Positions 26,660-36,481 of a stretch of DNA of 64,000 bases are shown piece by piece. The notes under the pieces are model-generated. The model had not been told where the DNA came from. It made no database searches and was given only the letters and a program-made list of their open reading frames with translations. The first letter of the stretch is position 1. Each line of letters opens with the position of its first letter. This DNA is from Alphaproteobacteria bacterium (GTDB lineage: Bacteria; Pseudomonadota; Alphaproteobacteria; Rickettsiales; SXRF01), in contig JANYES010000019.1 of assembly GCA_025362975.1 (NCBI GenBank), forward strand, positions 124,001 through 188,000, given 5' to 3'. The position numbers were made by a program, and so were the translations under genes.

Positions 26660-26696
26660 AAAAACCCCGCTGCACCTTGGGGTGAGCGGGGTTTTT
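26660..26696 (-). terminator. Rho-independent terminator for the 26715-27002 gene
   Basis: AAAAACCCCGCT / AGCGGGGTTTTT stem around TGCACCTTGGGGTG-type inner bases. On the minus strand it ends in a T-run, 19 bp after the stop of the membrane gene. Confidence 0.88.
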
Positions 26697-26714
26697 GAAA
26701 GGCATGGTGTTGCA

Positions 26715-27002
26715 TTACGCGTGCCCTTGCGGGTGACGCGCTTTAAAACGCCGGGCAAAGATTTCTAGAATCCGGGCGATAACCCACGACAGCACCCACA
26801 GGGCGCCGGTGAATTGAAGGACTTCCACATCGCGCTTGGCGATGAGGTACAGGACATAGTAGACTGCGGCTTGCAGCCCGATGACCAAAATCGTCCCCGG
26901 CCAGCTGGCCTTCCCCGCAGCTTCAAAGCTGGGGTACTGGTAGCCGAAGTAGAACGGCGCGAACACGAACCGAGCCAGCTCACCGATGATATGAAGCATC
27001 AT
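26715..27002 (-). CDS. Small inner-membrane protein (95 aa), paralogue of 26117-26452
   Basis: Begins MMLHIIGELARFVFAPFYFG. Hydrophobic helices lie at about 37-55 (ILVIGLQAAVYYVLYLI) and 65-80 (TGALWVLSWVIARIL), with a basic tail RRFKARHPQGHA. Same order of features as the 111-aa gene, with weak but visible sequence likeness. AGGAACG-type ribosome site in GGAGGAACGCTC before the start. Unknown role. Confidence 0.65.
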   Translation of the reverse strand: MMLHIIGELARFVFAPFYFGYQYPSFEAAGKASWPGTILVIGLQAAVYYVLYLIAKRDVEVLQFTGALWVLSWVIARILEIFARRFKARHPQGHA

Positions 27003-27383
27003 GAGCGTTCCTCCGTGAGGGGTAATGGGACAGTGAAACTGTTAGGGCGTTAGGCGGCGTGCGGGAATAGTTGAGTTTCCCGCAGGACTTACAGCGCTCT
27101 TTTAAGAATGCTGGACATAACGAAACTCCGTGGTGTCTTCGACGGACTCAGGCGATGTGCATGAGCCGAAAGCGTTTGTTTAAAAAACAAAAGCGCGAAT
27201 GGATGCAGCATAGCGGGAATCGCGGTTTTACGTAAGTGATTATTAATCTGGATGCTTTTTTTAAAGTAAATAACGTATAATCAGCCGGTAAGACTGAAAA
27301 ACAAAACCTGCCCGCGACCAGCGGTGGTTGCGGAACGAAGTTTTGAAATGCATGGTCGTTACATCAGGTTTGCCTTGCTGTCG
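27003..27383. other. Gene-free 381-bp stretch upstream of the small membrane gene
   Basis: No convincing ORF. Contains a short hairpin TTTGTTTAAAAAACAAA near 27175 and an AT-rich segment at 27235-27290 that may hold a promoter. The probable pgsA terminator is listed separately. Confidence 0.4.
27297..27333 (-). terminator. Probable terminator of the cysT-cysW-cysA-pgsA operon
   Basis: On the minus strand CCGCAACC-ACCGCT-GGTCGCGG (one mismatch) is followed shortly by GGTTTTGTTTTT. It lies ~50 bp after the pgsA stop. Confidence 0.5.
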
Positions 27384-27932
27384 TTAAGTCATGTGCTTAA
27401 GGCCAGTGCGCAGATAGGCGTAACCGGTGACGAGCGTCAACCCTGCCGCCGTCCATAGCAGCAAGCTGCCCAAAAACGGCGCATGCAGCCACTCAGGCCC
27501 GGCAGGCCCGAGCAGCAAGCAGCCAATCGCCAGCATCTGCGCCCCCGTTTTGATTTTAGCAAGGTTCGAGACCGGCACGCTGACGCGGATTTCTGCGAGG
27601 AATTCACGCAGACCCGACACCAGAATTTCGCGGCAGACAATCGCAATCGACGGCAGGAGTGCCGCACGTTCCTTATCCACCAGCAGCATCAGGATAGTGG
27701 CCACCAGCAGCTTGTCGGCAATCGGGTCGAGGAACTGGCCGAGCTTCGACTGCGCATTCCAGATGCGTGCGAGATAGCCGTCGAACCAGTCGGAAATCCC
27801 GGCGAGGAAGAACAAAAGCGTCGACAGCCAGAAACCCCAGTCGCCATTGATAAAATACGTAAACGTAATGGCCGGAATCGCCACAATTCGTAAATAGGTA
27901 AGGTAATTGGGCAGGTTTTTGCGAATGTTCAT
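27384..27932 (-). CDS. pgsA: CDP-diacylglycerol–glycerol-3-phosphate 3-phosphatidyltransferase
   Basis: A 182-residue inner-membrane enzyme that makes phosphatidylglycerol phosphate. It carries the CDP-alcohol phosphotransferase signature as [19 protein letters not shown] then PIAD (about residues 49-72), with the spacing DG-x2-AR-x8-G-x3-D-x3-D. Opening [17 protein letters not shown] matches PgsA rather than cardiolipin or PS synthases. Several membrane helices. Its ATG overlaps the cysA stop by 4 bp, so it is translated from the sulfate-transporter operon, an unusual pairing. Confidence 0.94.
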   Translation of the reverse strand: MNIRKNLPNYLTYLRIVAIPAITFTYFINGDWGFWLSTLLFFLAGISDWFDGYLARIWNAQSKLGQFLDPIADKLLVATILMLLVDKERAALLPSIAIVCREILVSGLREFLAEIRVSVPVSNLAKIKTGAQMLAIGCLLLGPAGPEWLHAPFLGSLLLWTAAGLTLVTGYAYLRTGLKHMT

Positions 27933-29149
27933 TCAAACACCCGCACGTTTTTAGGCCTCACGAACACCTGATCGTTACGCCTGATTTCCAGCGAATCGGT
28001 AATGGTTTTGGGAATTTCGACCTGTAGAATTAGCCCGTTTTTGCGCTGCAATTCCAGCTTGGCGAGCGCACCCGCAGGGTTGATATGCACCACGTTCACG
28101 GGAATATATTCGTGATTGTCATCAGGCGTTTTTGTGACGAACATTTCATGCGGGCGGGCAAACACGCGCACCGGAATGCCGCGCTCCGCCAGCAACACAC
28201 GCATCTGCGAGCGGTTAATTTTGGCAATCTGCGACGGGGCCGTGGGATCCACCGGCAGCGGAATTCCCGGCACGACTTTGCGCAGCGCGCCGATCAGCTC
28301 CGGGTAGCGGTTCAGCCAATGGCTGCGCGCGGGCGACACGGGCGTGGAGTCGGTGGTTTTGGATTCCCACAAATCGTCTTCGGCTAAATGAATTTCGCCG
28401 TTTTCGTCTTTCCAGCCGATGAATTCGTTATAGTTGCCGAGGAAGTCGTAGATGAAGCCGTTTGTCGGCTGGTGATACACTTCTTCGGGCGTGCCGACCT
28501 GTTCGATGCGGCCCTGATTCATCACCACCACACGGTCGGACACTTCCATCGCCTCTTCCTGATCGTGCGTCACGAAAATCGAGGTGATATGCATGTCGTC
28601 ATGCAGGCGGCGAAGCCAGCGGCGAAGCTCTTTGCGCACTTTGGCGTCGAGCGCGCCGAACGGCTCGTCGAGCAGCAGCAGTTTCGGCTCCACCGCAAGG
28701 CTGCGGGCAAGTGCGACACGCTGGCGCTGGCCTCCGGAAAGCTGCGAGGGGTAACGGTCGTAAAACGTGTCCAGATGCACGAGCTTGAGCAGCGCCATCA
28801 CGCGGTCGTTGATTTCCGATGGGCTGGGGCGGAGATGTTTCGGGCGCACGCGCAGGCCGAACGCCACGTTGTTGAACACCGTCATGTGCTTGAACAGGGC
28901 GTAATGCTGGAACACGAAACCGACATTGCGCTCTTTCACATGCAGCGAACCGGCTTCCCGGTTGTCGATGAGCACCTGGCCCGAATCGGCGTATTCCAGC
29001 CCGGCGATAATGCGTAAAAGCGTCGTCTTGCCTGAGCCTGACGGACCTAAAAGTGCGACCAGCTCACCGTCGTTGACCTTCAGGTTCACGTCGTTGATCG
29101 CGGCGAAACCGCCAAAATTTTTCTTGATATTGCGGACTTCGATTCCCAT
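27929..29149 (-). CDS. cysA: Sulfate/thiosulfate ABC transporter ATP-binding protein
   Basis: 406 residues from ATG 29149 ([15 protein letters not shown]), chosen because it sits 7 bp after the cysW stop. Upstream in-frame ATG 29203 would lie inside cysW. Walker [10 protein letters not shown], signature [15 protein letters not shown], Walker [14 protein letters not shown] and H-loop [12 protein letters not shown] are all intact. The C-terminal ~160 residues form a regulatory TOBE-like region that is about 40 residues longer than in E. coli CysA. It drives import through CysT/CysW. Confidence 0.93.
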   Translation of the reverse strand: MGIEVRNIKKNFGGFAAINDVNLKVNDGELVALLGPSGSGKTTLLRIIAGLEYADSGQVLIDNREAGSLHVKERNVGFVFQHYALFKHMTVFNNVAFGLRVRPKHLRPSPSEINDRVMALLKLVHLDTFYDRYPSQLSGGQRQRVALARSLAVEPKLLLLDEPFGALDAKVRKELRRWLRRLHDDMHITSIFVTHDQEEAMEVSDRVVVMNQGRIEQVGTPEEVYHQPTNGFIYDFLGNYNEFIGWKDENGEIHLAEDDLWESKTTDSTPVSPARSHWLNRYPELIGALRKVVPGIPLPVDPTAPSQIAKINRSQMRVLLAERGIPVRVFARPHEMFVTKTPDDNHEYIPVNVVHINPAGALAKLELQRKNGLILQVEIPKTITDSLEIRRNDQVFVRPKNVRVFE

Positions 29150-29156
29150 CCCTACG

Positions 29157-30008
29157 TCATTCCTTGTGCTTCGCCTTAAGTTCCGACGCGAACTTAAATT
29201 CAATAAAGGTTTTAAGCAAAAGCGTCACCAGTGCCAGAATCGTGAGTATCGAAGCGACCGAAAACGCAGCCACGAAATTGTATTCGTTATACAATATTTC
29301 CACATGAAGGGGAATAGTGTTGGTTTTGCCGCGAATATGCCCGGAAACCACCGATACCGCGCCAAATTCGCCCATCGCGCGGGCGTTACAAAGCAATACG
29401 CCGTAGAGCAAACCCCATTTGATATTCGGCAGCGTTACCGAAAAGAACGTCCGCCATCCGCCCGCGCCCAGCATCACTGCGGCCTCTTCCTCCTCCGTGC
29501 CCTGCTCTTCCATCAGCGGAATCAGCTCGCGCGCCACGAACGGGAAGGTAACGAAAATCGTGGCGATCACAAGGCCCGGCACAGCAAATACGATCTCGAT
29601 GTTGTTATCCGCCAACCACCGCCCGAGCGCGCTGCCGGAGCCGAACAGCAGGATATAAATCACACCTGAAATCACCGGCGACACGGAAAACGGCAGGTCG
29701 ATAAACGTCATCAGCAGCCGCTTGCCCTTGAATTCAAACTTCGCAATCGCCCATGACGAGGCAAGGCCGAACGCCACGTTCAGCGGCACCGCAATCGCCG
29801 CTACCAGCAGCGTAAGCTCGATCGCCGCAATCGCCTGCGGGTTCATCAGCGCATCGCGATACGCTTCCCAGCCTTGCCGGAAAGCTTCCACAAACACCGA
29901 CAGCATCGGCAGCAACACCAAAACGGCCATGAAGCTTAAGCCGCTAAACATCAGCACCGCCTGCACCCAGAAAGGTTCGGCAATCGGGGAACGGGGATTC
30001 AGGCGCAT
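29157..30008 (-). CDS. cysW: Sulfate ABC transporter permease CysW
   Basis: 283 residues with about six membrane helices. The EAA loop that contacts the ATPase reads [17 protein letters not shown] (about residues 173-190). [19 protein letters not shown] is the conserved sulfate-permease segment after it, and the end [15 protein letters not shown] is typical of CysW. Its ATG overlaps the cysT stop by one base (TGATG), showing tight operon packing. Confidence 0.93.
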   Translation of the reverse strand: MRLNPRSPIAEPFWVQAVLMFSGLSFMAVLVLLPMLSVFVEAFRQGWEAYRDALMNPQAIAAIELTLLVAAIAVPLNVAFGLASSWAIAKFEFKGKRLLMTFIDLPFSVSPVISGVIYILLFGSGSALGRWLADNNIEIVFAVPGLVIATIFVTFPFVARELIPLMEEQGTEEEEAAVMLGAGGWRTFFSVTLPNIKWGLLYGVLLCNARAMGEFGAVSVVSGHIRGKTNTIPLHVEILYNEYNFVAAFSVASILTILALVTLLLKTFIEFKFASELKAKHKE

Positions 30009-30865
30009 CAGATATCCGCCTTATCGTTGCCAGCCCAATGCTGGAGCCAGTTGATAATGAATAGCAAGATGAACGATGCGACCAGCATTACGCATGCCAC
30101 GGCCGTCGCCCCGGCATAATCATATTGCTCCAGCTTGATGACGATGATAAGGGGCACGATTTCCGAAACTTTGGGAATATTCCCCGCGATGAAAATCACC
30201 GAGCCGTACTCGCCAAGCCCGCGCGCAAACGCCATTGCAAACCCGGTCAGCAATGCCGGGGTGATGCTCGGCAGGATGATCTGGAAAAACGTCTGCCAGC
30301 GCGTGGCGCCAAGGCTCAGCGCGGCCTCTTCCACTTCACGTTCCGCATCCTGCAAAATCGGTTCAATGGTGCGCACGATAAACGGCAGCCCGACGAACAG
30401 CAGCGCGATCATAATCCCCAGCGGCGTAAACGCGACCTTGATGCCCATCGGCACGAGGTATCGCCCGATCCAGCCGTCCGGCGCGTACAGCGCGGTAAGT
30501 GCAATCCCGGCGACTGCGGTAGGCAATGCAAACGGCAAATCCACCATCGCATCGACGATTTTTTTAAAGGGAAACCGGTAGCGGGCCAGAATCCACGCAA
30601 TGATTAGTCCGAAGAAGCTGTTGATGACCGCCGCCAGAAACGACAGGCCAAAGCTGATCTTATACGCATGCAGCACGCGGTTTGCCGTCACAGTCTGCCA
30701 GAATTGCGCGGGCGTGAGTTCTGCCGCCTTGAAAAACAGCCCCGACAACGGGATAATGACCACGATGGCCAGATAAGCAATGGTAAACCCTAAGGTAATC
30801 CCAAAACCGGGGATGACGCTCGGCTCTTTGAACTTATGCAAGGCAAGGGTTGGGAATGAGGCCAA
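30008..30865 (-). CDS. cysT: Sulfate ABC transporter permease CysT (CysU)
   Basis: 285 residues beginning with a short tail, then FGITLGFTIAYLAIVVIIPLSGL. It contains DLPFALPTAVAGIALT, the EAA loop EEAALSLGATRWQTFF, and FARGLGEYGSVIFIAGN, all typical of CysT. First gene of cysT-cysW-cysA-pgsA. No periplasmic sulfate-binding protein gene (sbp/cysP) lies next to it; it may be elsewhere. The upstream region 30866-31001 separates it from the divergent 176-aa gene. Confidence 0.93.
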   Translation of the reverse strand: MASFPTLALHKFKEPSVIPGFGITLGFTIAYLAIVVIIPLSGLFFKAAELTPAQFWQTVTANRVLHAYKISFGLSFLAAVINSFFGLIIAWILARYRFPFKKIVDAMVDLPFALPTAVAGIALTALYAPDGWIGRYLVPMGIKVAFTPLGIMIALLFVGLPFIVRTIEPILQDAEREVEEAALSLGATRWQTFFQIILPSITPALLTGFAMAFARGLGEYGSVIFIAGNIPKVSEIVPLIIVIKLEQYDYAGATAVACVMLVASFILLFIINWLQHWAGNDKADI

Positions 30866-31001
30866 AATATGTCCTTAAAAACGGGATATTACGAGTGCAG
30901 CCACAGTTTCTAGCAGTTATCAGCGAAGAAATAAATGCCCAAAAATGCCATTTCAGGATAATATGCTGTAAGACTACACATTATCTCCGGGGGGAGACGA
31001 T

Positions 31002-31532
31002 ATGCAACCAACACTGCCCGACAAGATCGCCGTGACGTTCAGCTCACGCCTGTCTGGCTTCCGCAAACTCAACGTGGAAGTCATGCGCAAGGCCGGACAC
31101 GTGCTGCTCAAATTCGACATTCCAGCCCCCATCGAACCTTTCACCGAGCTTGAGCGCAAGCACATTGCCCAGATCGAAGCCGTCCTTGATGGCTCGATGC
31201 GCGACCTGCGCAAAGTGCCTTCGTTGCTGATGCGGCGCATGCAATACATCGAAAACCGCGACAAGTTGCAAGCCCAGGCCTCAGGATTACTTAGCCAGCT
31301 GGAGCGCAACCCGAACTTCGAAATCGTGCCGTCGGAGAAGCTTGCCGACGAGCAATTCTTTGCCCCCGACATCACCGACGACGAACGGAGCAACACCGTT
31401 TTCCTCGCCCCGACCGGCGGCAAAGATGTGGCATCTGCCTACAATTCCGTGCTCACATCGCTACGCCAGCTTCATGGCAAGCTGAGGGAATCTCCCGGGT
31501 CTTCAACATCCACGGATTTTACGCTGAGTTAA
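31002..31532 (+). CDS. Unknown 176-residue cytoplasmic protein
   Basis: Strong ribosome site GGGGGGAG five bases before ATG 31002. β-rich start (KIAVTFSSRLSGFRKLNVEV, HVLLKFDIPAP), then a helical charged middle (ELERKHIAQIEAVLDGS ... NRDKLQAQASGLLSQLE), and a Ser/Thr-rich end. No motif recognised. A small hairpin (TAAGGCT/AGCCTTA) follows the stop. A pseudogene starts 75 bp downstream on the same strand. Confidence 0.7.
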   Translation: MQPTLPDKIAVTFSSRLSGFRKLNVEVMRKAGHVLLKFDIPAPIEPFTELERKHIAQIEAVLDGSMRDLRKVPSLLMRRMQYIENRDKLQAQASGLLSQLERNPNFEIVPSEKLADEQFFAPDITDDERSNTVFLAPTGGKDVASAYNSVLTSLRQLHGKLRESPGSSTSTDFTLS

Positions 31533-31607
31533 GGCTGAAAAGAAGCCTTACTATTCTCCCTGATCGTCCTAGCAATTAATTTGTGTTAATTTTTCCGGGG
31601 GACTTAT

Positions 31608-32093
31608 ATGAGCCTGATTCAAGCTAAAAATCCGTCTGCCATTACCATCAAAGACAAAACCGTCACCGATCCTGAATATCCGGGCATGACCCCTCACCGC
31701 CTCGCTCGGCGAAGGCATGGTCGAGTTAACCTTCGATTTCGAAGGGGCGCTGGGCAATCACGAATGGAAAAACAGGTGCAGGCCAACACGCGCGCGCTTA
31801 ATATGGCGCTGCTAGACAAGGGGTTCATGCTCAACAAATCACTCGGCGAAATGCCATCTGGGTAAACATTTGCCTATATCAACCCACCCGCCGGTAAAAC
31901 GGCGCAGGAAGCCTTCGATAAAATCGTACCCGCCATCGAAGGATATGCCGTCAAAGTCGGCCCGAAACAGGAACATGCCTCGAAAACCACCGCCAGTGCC
32001 GCCCACAGGATGCTAAAGCAAATGGAAGCGCAACGCCGCGAAGCAACGAAAAACCCACAACCGAAAAAGGAAAAAGGCTGGTTCGGCCGCTAG
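31608..32093 (+). pseudogene. Decayed gene of unknown function (two frameshifts and one stop)
   Basis: Starts MSLIQAKNPSAITIKDKTVT. Near 31685-31697 the meaningful frame shifts by one (continues TASLGEGMVELTFDFEGALG); near 31763-31770 it shifts back at an A-run (KQVQANTRALNMALLDKG). At 31863-31865 a TAA interrupts it, after which the frame is again open to TAG 32091 (TFAYINPPAGKTAQEAFDK ... KKEKGWFGR). The original product was ~160 residues, cytoplasmic and basic at its end. Family unknown. Both frameshifts lie at short homopolymers, so sequencing error cannot be ruled out for those, but the stop would remain. Confidence 0.75.
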
Positions 32094-32167
32094 TAATGCT
32101 TACTGCGCTCAACGCCATCAGCTCACCCACCACCTTGTCGCAGATCAAAAGCAAACTTTGGAAAATG

Positions 32168-33952
32168 CTATTGCCCCAGACGGATATCGTCGACGGTGAG
32201 ATTGGCGCTCACGCGCCCGTTCCATTCCTGAATTTTCAACTGCCCCGCTACATCCACGGTTTTACCGCGCGTGTTCAGCAGCGCGTCTCCAAGTTGGGTG
32301 CCGACGCTTCGAAACGCGATGGCCTGCAATTTCGAGCTGCTCTGCGGGTCGATGAACAAAGTTTTGATATGGTGCTCCCCGACAATCTCCGGCCTGAAAT
32401 TCACCACGCGCTCGACCATCAGGCGCAAGCTCGGATTACCTTGCCCGAACGGCCCGAGGCGCTCGCATTCACTGAGCAATTCGATGGTAGCCCCGCCGAT
32501 GCTGATAATCCCGTCCAGCGTCAGCTTATGGCTGGTCGCCAATGGTTTTGCCGCCACGCGGGCAGCGAAAAACTCAGTTAAATCCTGCACTTTGCCTTCG
32601 TCGATGCTGAACCCCGCCGCCATCGCATGCCCGCCGCCGCCGAGTAAAATTCCAGCCGCATGTGCGGCAATCACCGCGCCGCCAAAATCGAATCCGGCTA
32701 CGGAACGAGCGGAAGCTTTGCCCACGCCGCCGTTAAGCGCAATCACCGCCACAGGCTTATGGAAACGCTCCTTCAGCCTGCCCGCGACAATACCGATGAC
32801 GCCGGGATGCCAGCCTTTGCCAGCCACCACCATCACCGGCTGCGATTCCAGCCCGTGGGCCATTTCCATTGCCTGTTCCACCACCATCGATTCAATCGCC
32901 TTGCGCTCGGCATTGTGCAGCTCCAGCTCACGCGCCAGCATCATCGCTTCCACCTCGTCGGCGCAGCTCAAAAGCCGCACGCCCAGATCGGATTTACCCA
33001 CGCGCCCGCCTGCATTAATGCGCGGCCCGATCACGAACCCGCAGTGATACACGCTCGGCGTACCGCTGGACGCCGCTAAATCAAGCACCGTGCGCAAACC
33101 TAGATTGTTGCGTCCCCCAAGAATTTTCAGCCCCTGCGCCACAAAGGCGCGGTTGACGCCGGTCAGCGGCACCACGTCGCACACCGTGCCGACCGCCACT
33201 AAATCCAGCCACTGGCGCACATCCGGTTCTTTGCGCGTTTCGTTAAAATAGCCGCTAACCCGAAGTGCGCGGTTTACCGCCACGATCAACAAAAACGCAA
33301 CGCCCACCGCCGCCATCTGCCCATGCGGCGAAGTTTCATCCAGCCGGTTCGGATTAACGATGGCATAGGCTTTGGGTTTACGCGCCTCGCCGATATGATG
33401 GTCGACCACGATCACATCCAACCCCGCCTCATGTGCCGCTTCCAGCGGCTCAAACGCCATCGTGCCGCAATCGACGGTAATCACCAGCGTCGCACCGGCT
33501 TTTTGCAATCCCAGTAATGCCGGAGTATTTGGTCCGTAGCCTTCGATCATGCGGTCGGGAATATGCACCATCGGTTTGCAGCCAAGCGCTTGCAGGTAAA
33601 GCATGATCAGCGCTGAGGATGTCGCGCCGTCCACATCGTAATCGCCGAACACGGCGATGGTTTCACCGCCCGAAATCGCACTCGCCACGCGCGTCGCGGC
33701 AGCGTCCATATCCAGCAGGTGCGAAGGGTCCGGCATCAACGCCTTTAAACTCGGGTTTAGAAATTTTTCCGCGTCTTCCAGCCCGATGCCGCGGCATGCA
33801 AGGATGCGCGCCAGCAAATCCGGCAGGTTATAAGTTCTTGTAAATGCTGCGACTAAGCGCTCATCAGCTTCCTTGATATGCCAGTGGCGACCTGTCAACG
33901 ACGGCTGGTGTGTAAGCGAAATATCAGCATTTTCCAGCTGTGCCAGCATCAT
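32168..33952 (-). CDS. recJ: Single-stranded-DNA-specific 5'-3' exonuclease RecJ
   Basis: 594 residues. DHH-family metal motifs in order: FGDYDVDGATSSA (about residue 103), TVDCGTMAFE, VVDHHIGEARKP, and the DHHA1 domain with GGHAMAAGFSI. IGPRINAGGRVGKSDLGVRLL is a RecJ hallmark, and the C-terminal OB-fold ends with NLTVDDIRLGQ. Acts in recombination and repair in the cytoplasm. Full length. Divergent from the O-methyltransferase gene at 34005. Confidence 0.96.
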   Translation of the reverse strand: MMLAQLENADISLTHQPSLTGRHWHIKEADERLVAAFTRTYNLPDLLARILACRGIGLEDAEKFLNPSLKALMPDPSHLLDMDAAATRVASAISGGETIAVFGDYDVDGATSSALIMLYLQALGCKPMVHIPDRMIEGYGPNTPALLGLQKAGATLVITVDCGTMAFEPLEAAHEAGLDVIVVDHHIGEARKPKAYAIVNPNRLDETSPHGQMAAVGVAFLLIVAVNRALRVSGYFNETRKEPDVRQWLDLVAVGTVCDVVPLTGVNRAFVAQGLKILGGRNNLGLRTVLDLAASSGTPSVYHCGFVIGPRINAGGRVGKSDLGVRLLSCADEVEAMMLARELELHNAERKAIESMVVEQAMEMAHGLESQPVMVVAGKGWHPGVIGIVAGRLKERFHKPVAVIALNGGVGKASARSVAGFDFGGAVIAAHAAGILLGGGGHAMAAGFSIDEGKVQDLTEFFAARVAAKPLATSHKLTLDGIISIGGATIELLSECERLGPFGQGNPSLRLMVERVVNFRPEIVGEHHIKTLFIDPQSSSKLQAIAFRSVGTQLGDALLNTRGKTVDVAGQLKIQEWNGRVSANLTVDDIRLGQ

Positions 33953-34004
33953 GATTTCCTGAGAATTTGTTTAACAATAAGCCACGCCGTGCTAAGGATA
34001 CATC

Positions 34005-34658
34005 ATGGCACGGCACCTCACCCCAAGCATCGACTATATCCGTAAGCTCTACGCGGCGCAAGATTCGCTTCTGGCGAGTATCGACGAGAGCCTGTTGCGC
34101 CTGAATATCCCGATTCACATCGGCGCCGAAGAAGGCAAGCTGCTGCAAATGCTGATCACATTGCACCGCGCCGAAAAGATCGTCGAGATCGGCACGCTCG
34201 CAGGTTACTCCACGATATGGATGGCGCGCGCGCTGCCGCCGGGCGGCCATATCTACACCGTCAACAAAGACCCCGCGCATATCGCAATGGCCAGCCACTT
34301 CTTTGACCAGTCGGAAGTGCGCGATTCGATCACCATGTTGGAAGGCGACGCGCATGCGGTGCTGCCGCAATTATCGAGCGAAGCGCCGTTCGACATGATA
34401 TTCATCGACGCCGATAAAATCAGCTATAACGACTACCTCGACTGGGCGGAAAAAAACGTGCGCCCAATGGGCCTGATCGTGGCCGACAACACGCTCCTGC
34501 ACGGCACGATGGGCCTCGACCTGCCGCCGCAGAACATCGCGCCGGCCACGTGGCACAATATGCGCCGGTTCAACGAGCGCCTCGCCGACCACGAAAAATA
34601 TTTCACGACGATGATCGCCACGCAAGAAGGCCTGACGGTCGCCATCAAGCTGTTTTAA
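34005..34658 (+). CDS. Class I SAM-dependent O-methyltransferase (COMT-like)
   Basis: 217 residues with AAGGA placed well before ATG. Motifs: IGAEEGKLLQMLI, KIVEIGTLAGYSTIWMARALP (SAM binding, about 60-80), FDMIFIDADKISYNDYLDWA with the metal-binding Asp, and GLIVADNTLLHG. This matches the cation-dependent catechol/caffeoyl-CoA O-methyltransferase family. Substrate unknown. The stop overlaps the convergent pseudogene by 4 bp. Confidence 0.9.
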   Translation: MARHLTPSIDYIRKLYAAQDSLLASIDESLLRLNIPIHIGAEEGKLLQMLITLHRAEKIVEIGTLAGYSTIWMARALPPGGHIYTVNKDPAHIAMASHFFDQSEVRDSITMLEGDAHAVLPQLSSEAPFDMIFIDADKISYNDYLDWAEKNVRPMGLIVADNTLLHGTMGLDLPPQNIAPATWHNMRRFNERLADHEKYFTTMIATQEGLTVAIKLF

Positions 34659-35836
34659 ACGTAATGCCCGGGGATGCCCCTGCTACCGCGGTCAGCTATA
34701 TAGCCGCTCCACGTGCCGCGTTCATTTTCCCATAGCCATGTGTCGTGCAGATGATCGTTGACCTCGCGAATCATGGAGATCGCCTCGGAGTTCTTATCGT
34801 AGAGCGCTTCGTTGATGTAGTTATGCAGCCCGTGGAAACGCGCCTGCTGCTTGCCGCCGTGGGAGCGGAATTCGACGCTGTTGGGGATGGGGTTGTCAAA
34901 GCTCGATTCCGGCGAATCGGGATGGTCGATATGGTTTTTCATCAGGTAGCGCTCGTGCGAGCTGATCGTCCCGCCGCTTCTGACCTCAAACGCATGTCGA
35001 CGATATGCCCGACGCCGATCTCAGGCACTGACTGGCGCTTCATTTCGCGCTCCTGCCAGCGCTTGATATCACTGGGCATCACCTTGGTGTCGAAATACAC
35101 TCCCGTCGCGCAATTGCGCCTGAATTCTTCGGGTGTGCTCATCAACGCTTCGAGATTCAAATAGTAGCCTTCGGCCATGTTGGGAAGCGGCACCCCGGCG
35201 CGCTCAAACAGATAACCCAGCATCAGATGCCCCCCCCATCGAGCTGCCCGCCTCGAACGGCATATCGTGCGATAACAGTTAATAGCATTCCAGCGCGTTG
35301 TTCAGCCGGTTTGTCAGCGAGCTTTTCTCATCGACGCTTTTCTCGAAGGCCTGTGTGATGGCGCGCCATAGGCGTTCCGAATTATTTACGCCCCAGTTGT
35401 TGGTGATTTTGCCCGCGCCCCGGTCGCGGCTGAACTGCGACAACAGGATCGGTTTGTCGCCGGGCTTCGCATCGTGCGTCGTGAAGCGGAACTGTTCGTA
35501 CAGGTCTTTTTGCGTGGCTGCATCCTGCGGCCAGTGGCGCTCAAGGGCGCGTGCAAAGGAGGATTCATACCGCCCGACCAGCGTCGTGCCTAAACTTTCG
35601 TCCTGCAGGCGGTCATACAGCACACCGAAGCGCAACGGTTCGCCGAGGCTTTCGCGCGGGCTGTCGTCGCGGCGGTACCATTTGATTTTGGGGGCAATGG
35701 CGCGGGTGAATTCGTTGATGGTGTTGGGGCGCGCATCTAGCAGCCCGTCAACCGCCTGCTCGCAAAAAACGGTATAGTCCTTGCGCTGGGGATACCCCTG
35801 CACCCTGACAACAAAGCTGCTGCCTTCGACTCCCAT
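34655..35836 (-). pseudogene. Decayed gene, possibly Fic-like domain with degenerate motif
   Basis: Three in-order pieces of one ~390-codon gene. Part 1 (MGVEGSSFVVRVQGYPQRKD to LNNALECY) ends at TAA 35279-35281. The frame reopens (LLSHDMPFEAGSSMGG) and shifts at a run of eight G/C at 35230-35237 into part 2 (HLMLGYLFERAGVPLPN ... EIGVGHIVDMR). A second shift near 34960-34990 leads to part 3 (VRSGGTISSHERYLMKNH ... GIPGHYV). The stretch MPFEAGSSMGGHLML lines up with the Fic motif HPFxxGNGRxxRLLM, but the His, Asn and Arg are replaced. That likeness is inference from pattern only. No signal peptide. Confidence 0.65.
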
Positions 35837-35883
35837 CCAATGTCCCGTTATTCAATTTTTTATTGATTATAGCAGGTTAGCAG

Positions 35884-36444
35884 TTAAGCGCCAAGCACAT
35901 CCATGATTTTTTCCAGCTCGTCCACCACGGTGTAATAGGTGGCGTTGACCGGCTTGGCAAACCCGACTTCGATGATATTTTTCATAAGCGATATTAATGG
36001 GTTCCAGTATTCATCATAGTTAAAGATAACAACCGGTTTGTCGTGTAGTTGCAGCTGGCGCCATGTCAGGATTTCGAACATTTCGTCCATTGTCCCGAAA
36101 CCGCCCGGGAAGACGATAAAAGCGTCCGTACGCTCAAACATGCCCATTTTACGCTCATGCATAGTGTTGACGATGATGATCTCGGTCAGGGACTGGTGCT
36201 CATTTTCGATGTTGCGTAACGACACAGGAAACACGCCTGTCACCTCCCCGCCATGCTTCATCGTGGCATTGGCCACAGCACCCATGACGCCGCAGTCGCC
36301 ACCGCCGTAAACCAAGCGTATGCCTCGCTGAGCGAGCATTTTGCCGAACTCCGCGCCGATGTCTAAAAACTTCTGGGGGACATTGTTTGATGCACCGCAA
36401 AAAACACAAAGGGATTTAATCTTGGGGGACGTTATTTCGCTCAT
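35884..36444 (-). CDS. LOG-family protein (TIGR00730), copy 1
   Basis: 186 residues. LOG-type Rossmann proteins hydrolyse nucleoside 5'-monophosphates (cytokinin riboside 5'-monophosphate phosphoribohydrolase). Signature PGGFGTMDEMFEILTWRQLQ (about 105-125), nucleotide-binding start SLCVFCGASNNVP, and LVYGGGDCGVMGAVANA. Nearly identical along its length to the gene at 37214-37759. Its promoter is at 36482-36510. The lysine-decarboxylase label often given to this family is a historical misannotation. Confidence 0.92.
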   Translation of the reverse strand: MSEITSPKIKSLCVFCGASNNVPQKFLDIGAEFGKMLAQRGIRLVYGGGDCGVMGAVANATMKHGGEVTGVFPVSLRNIENEHQSLTEIIIVNTMHERKMGMFERTDAFIVFPGGFGTMDEMFEILTWRQLQLHDKPVVIFNYDEYWNPLISLMKNIIEVGFAKPVNATYYTVVDELEKIMDVLGA

Positions 36445-36481
36445 TCTTCCTGCAACTTCCTGCTCTATTTATCTTTTCTTT

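Noticed and set aside
29150..29203. Upstream start for cysA at 29203
   Set aside because: It would overlap cysW by 47 bp and add a basic non-conserved tail; ATG 29149 fits the family start.
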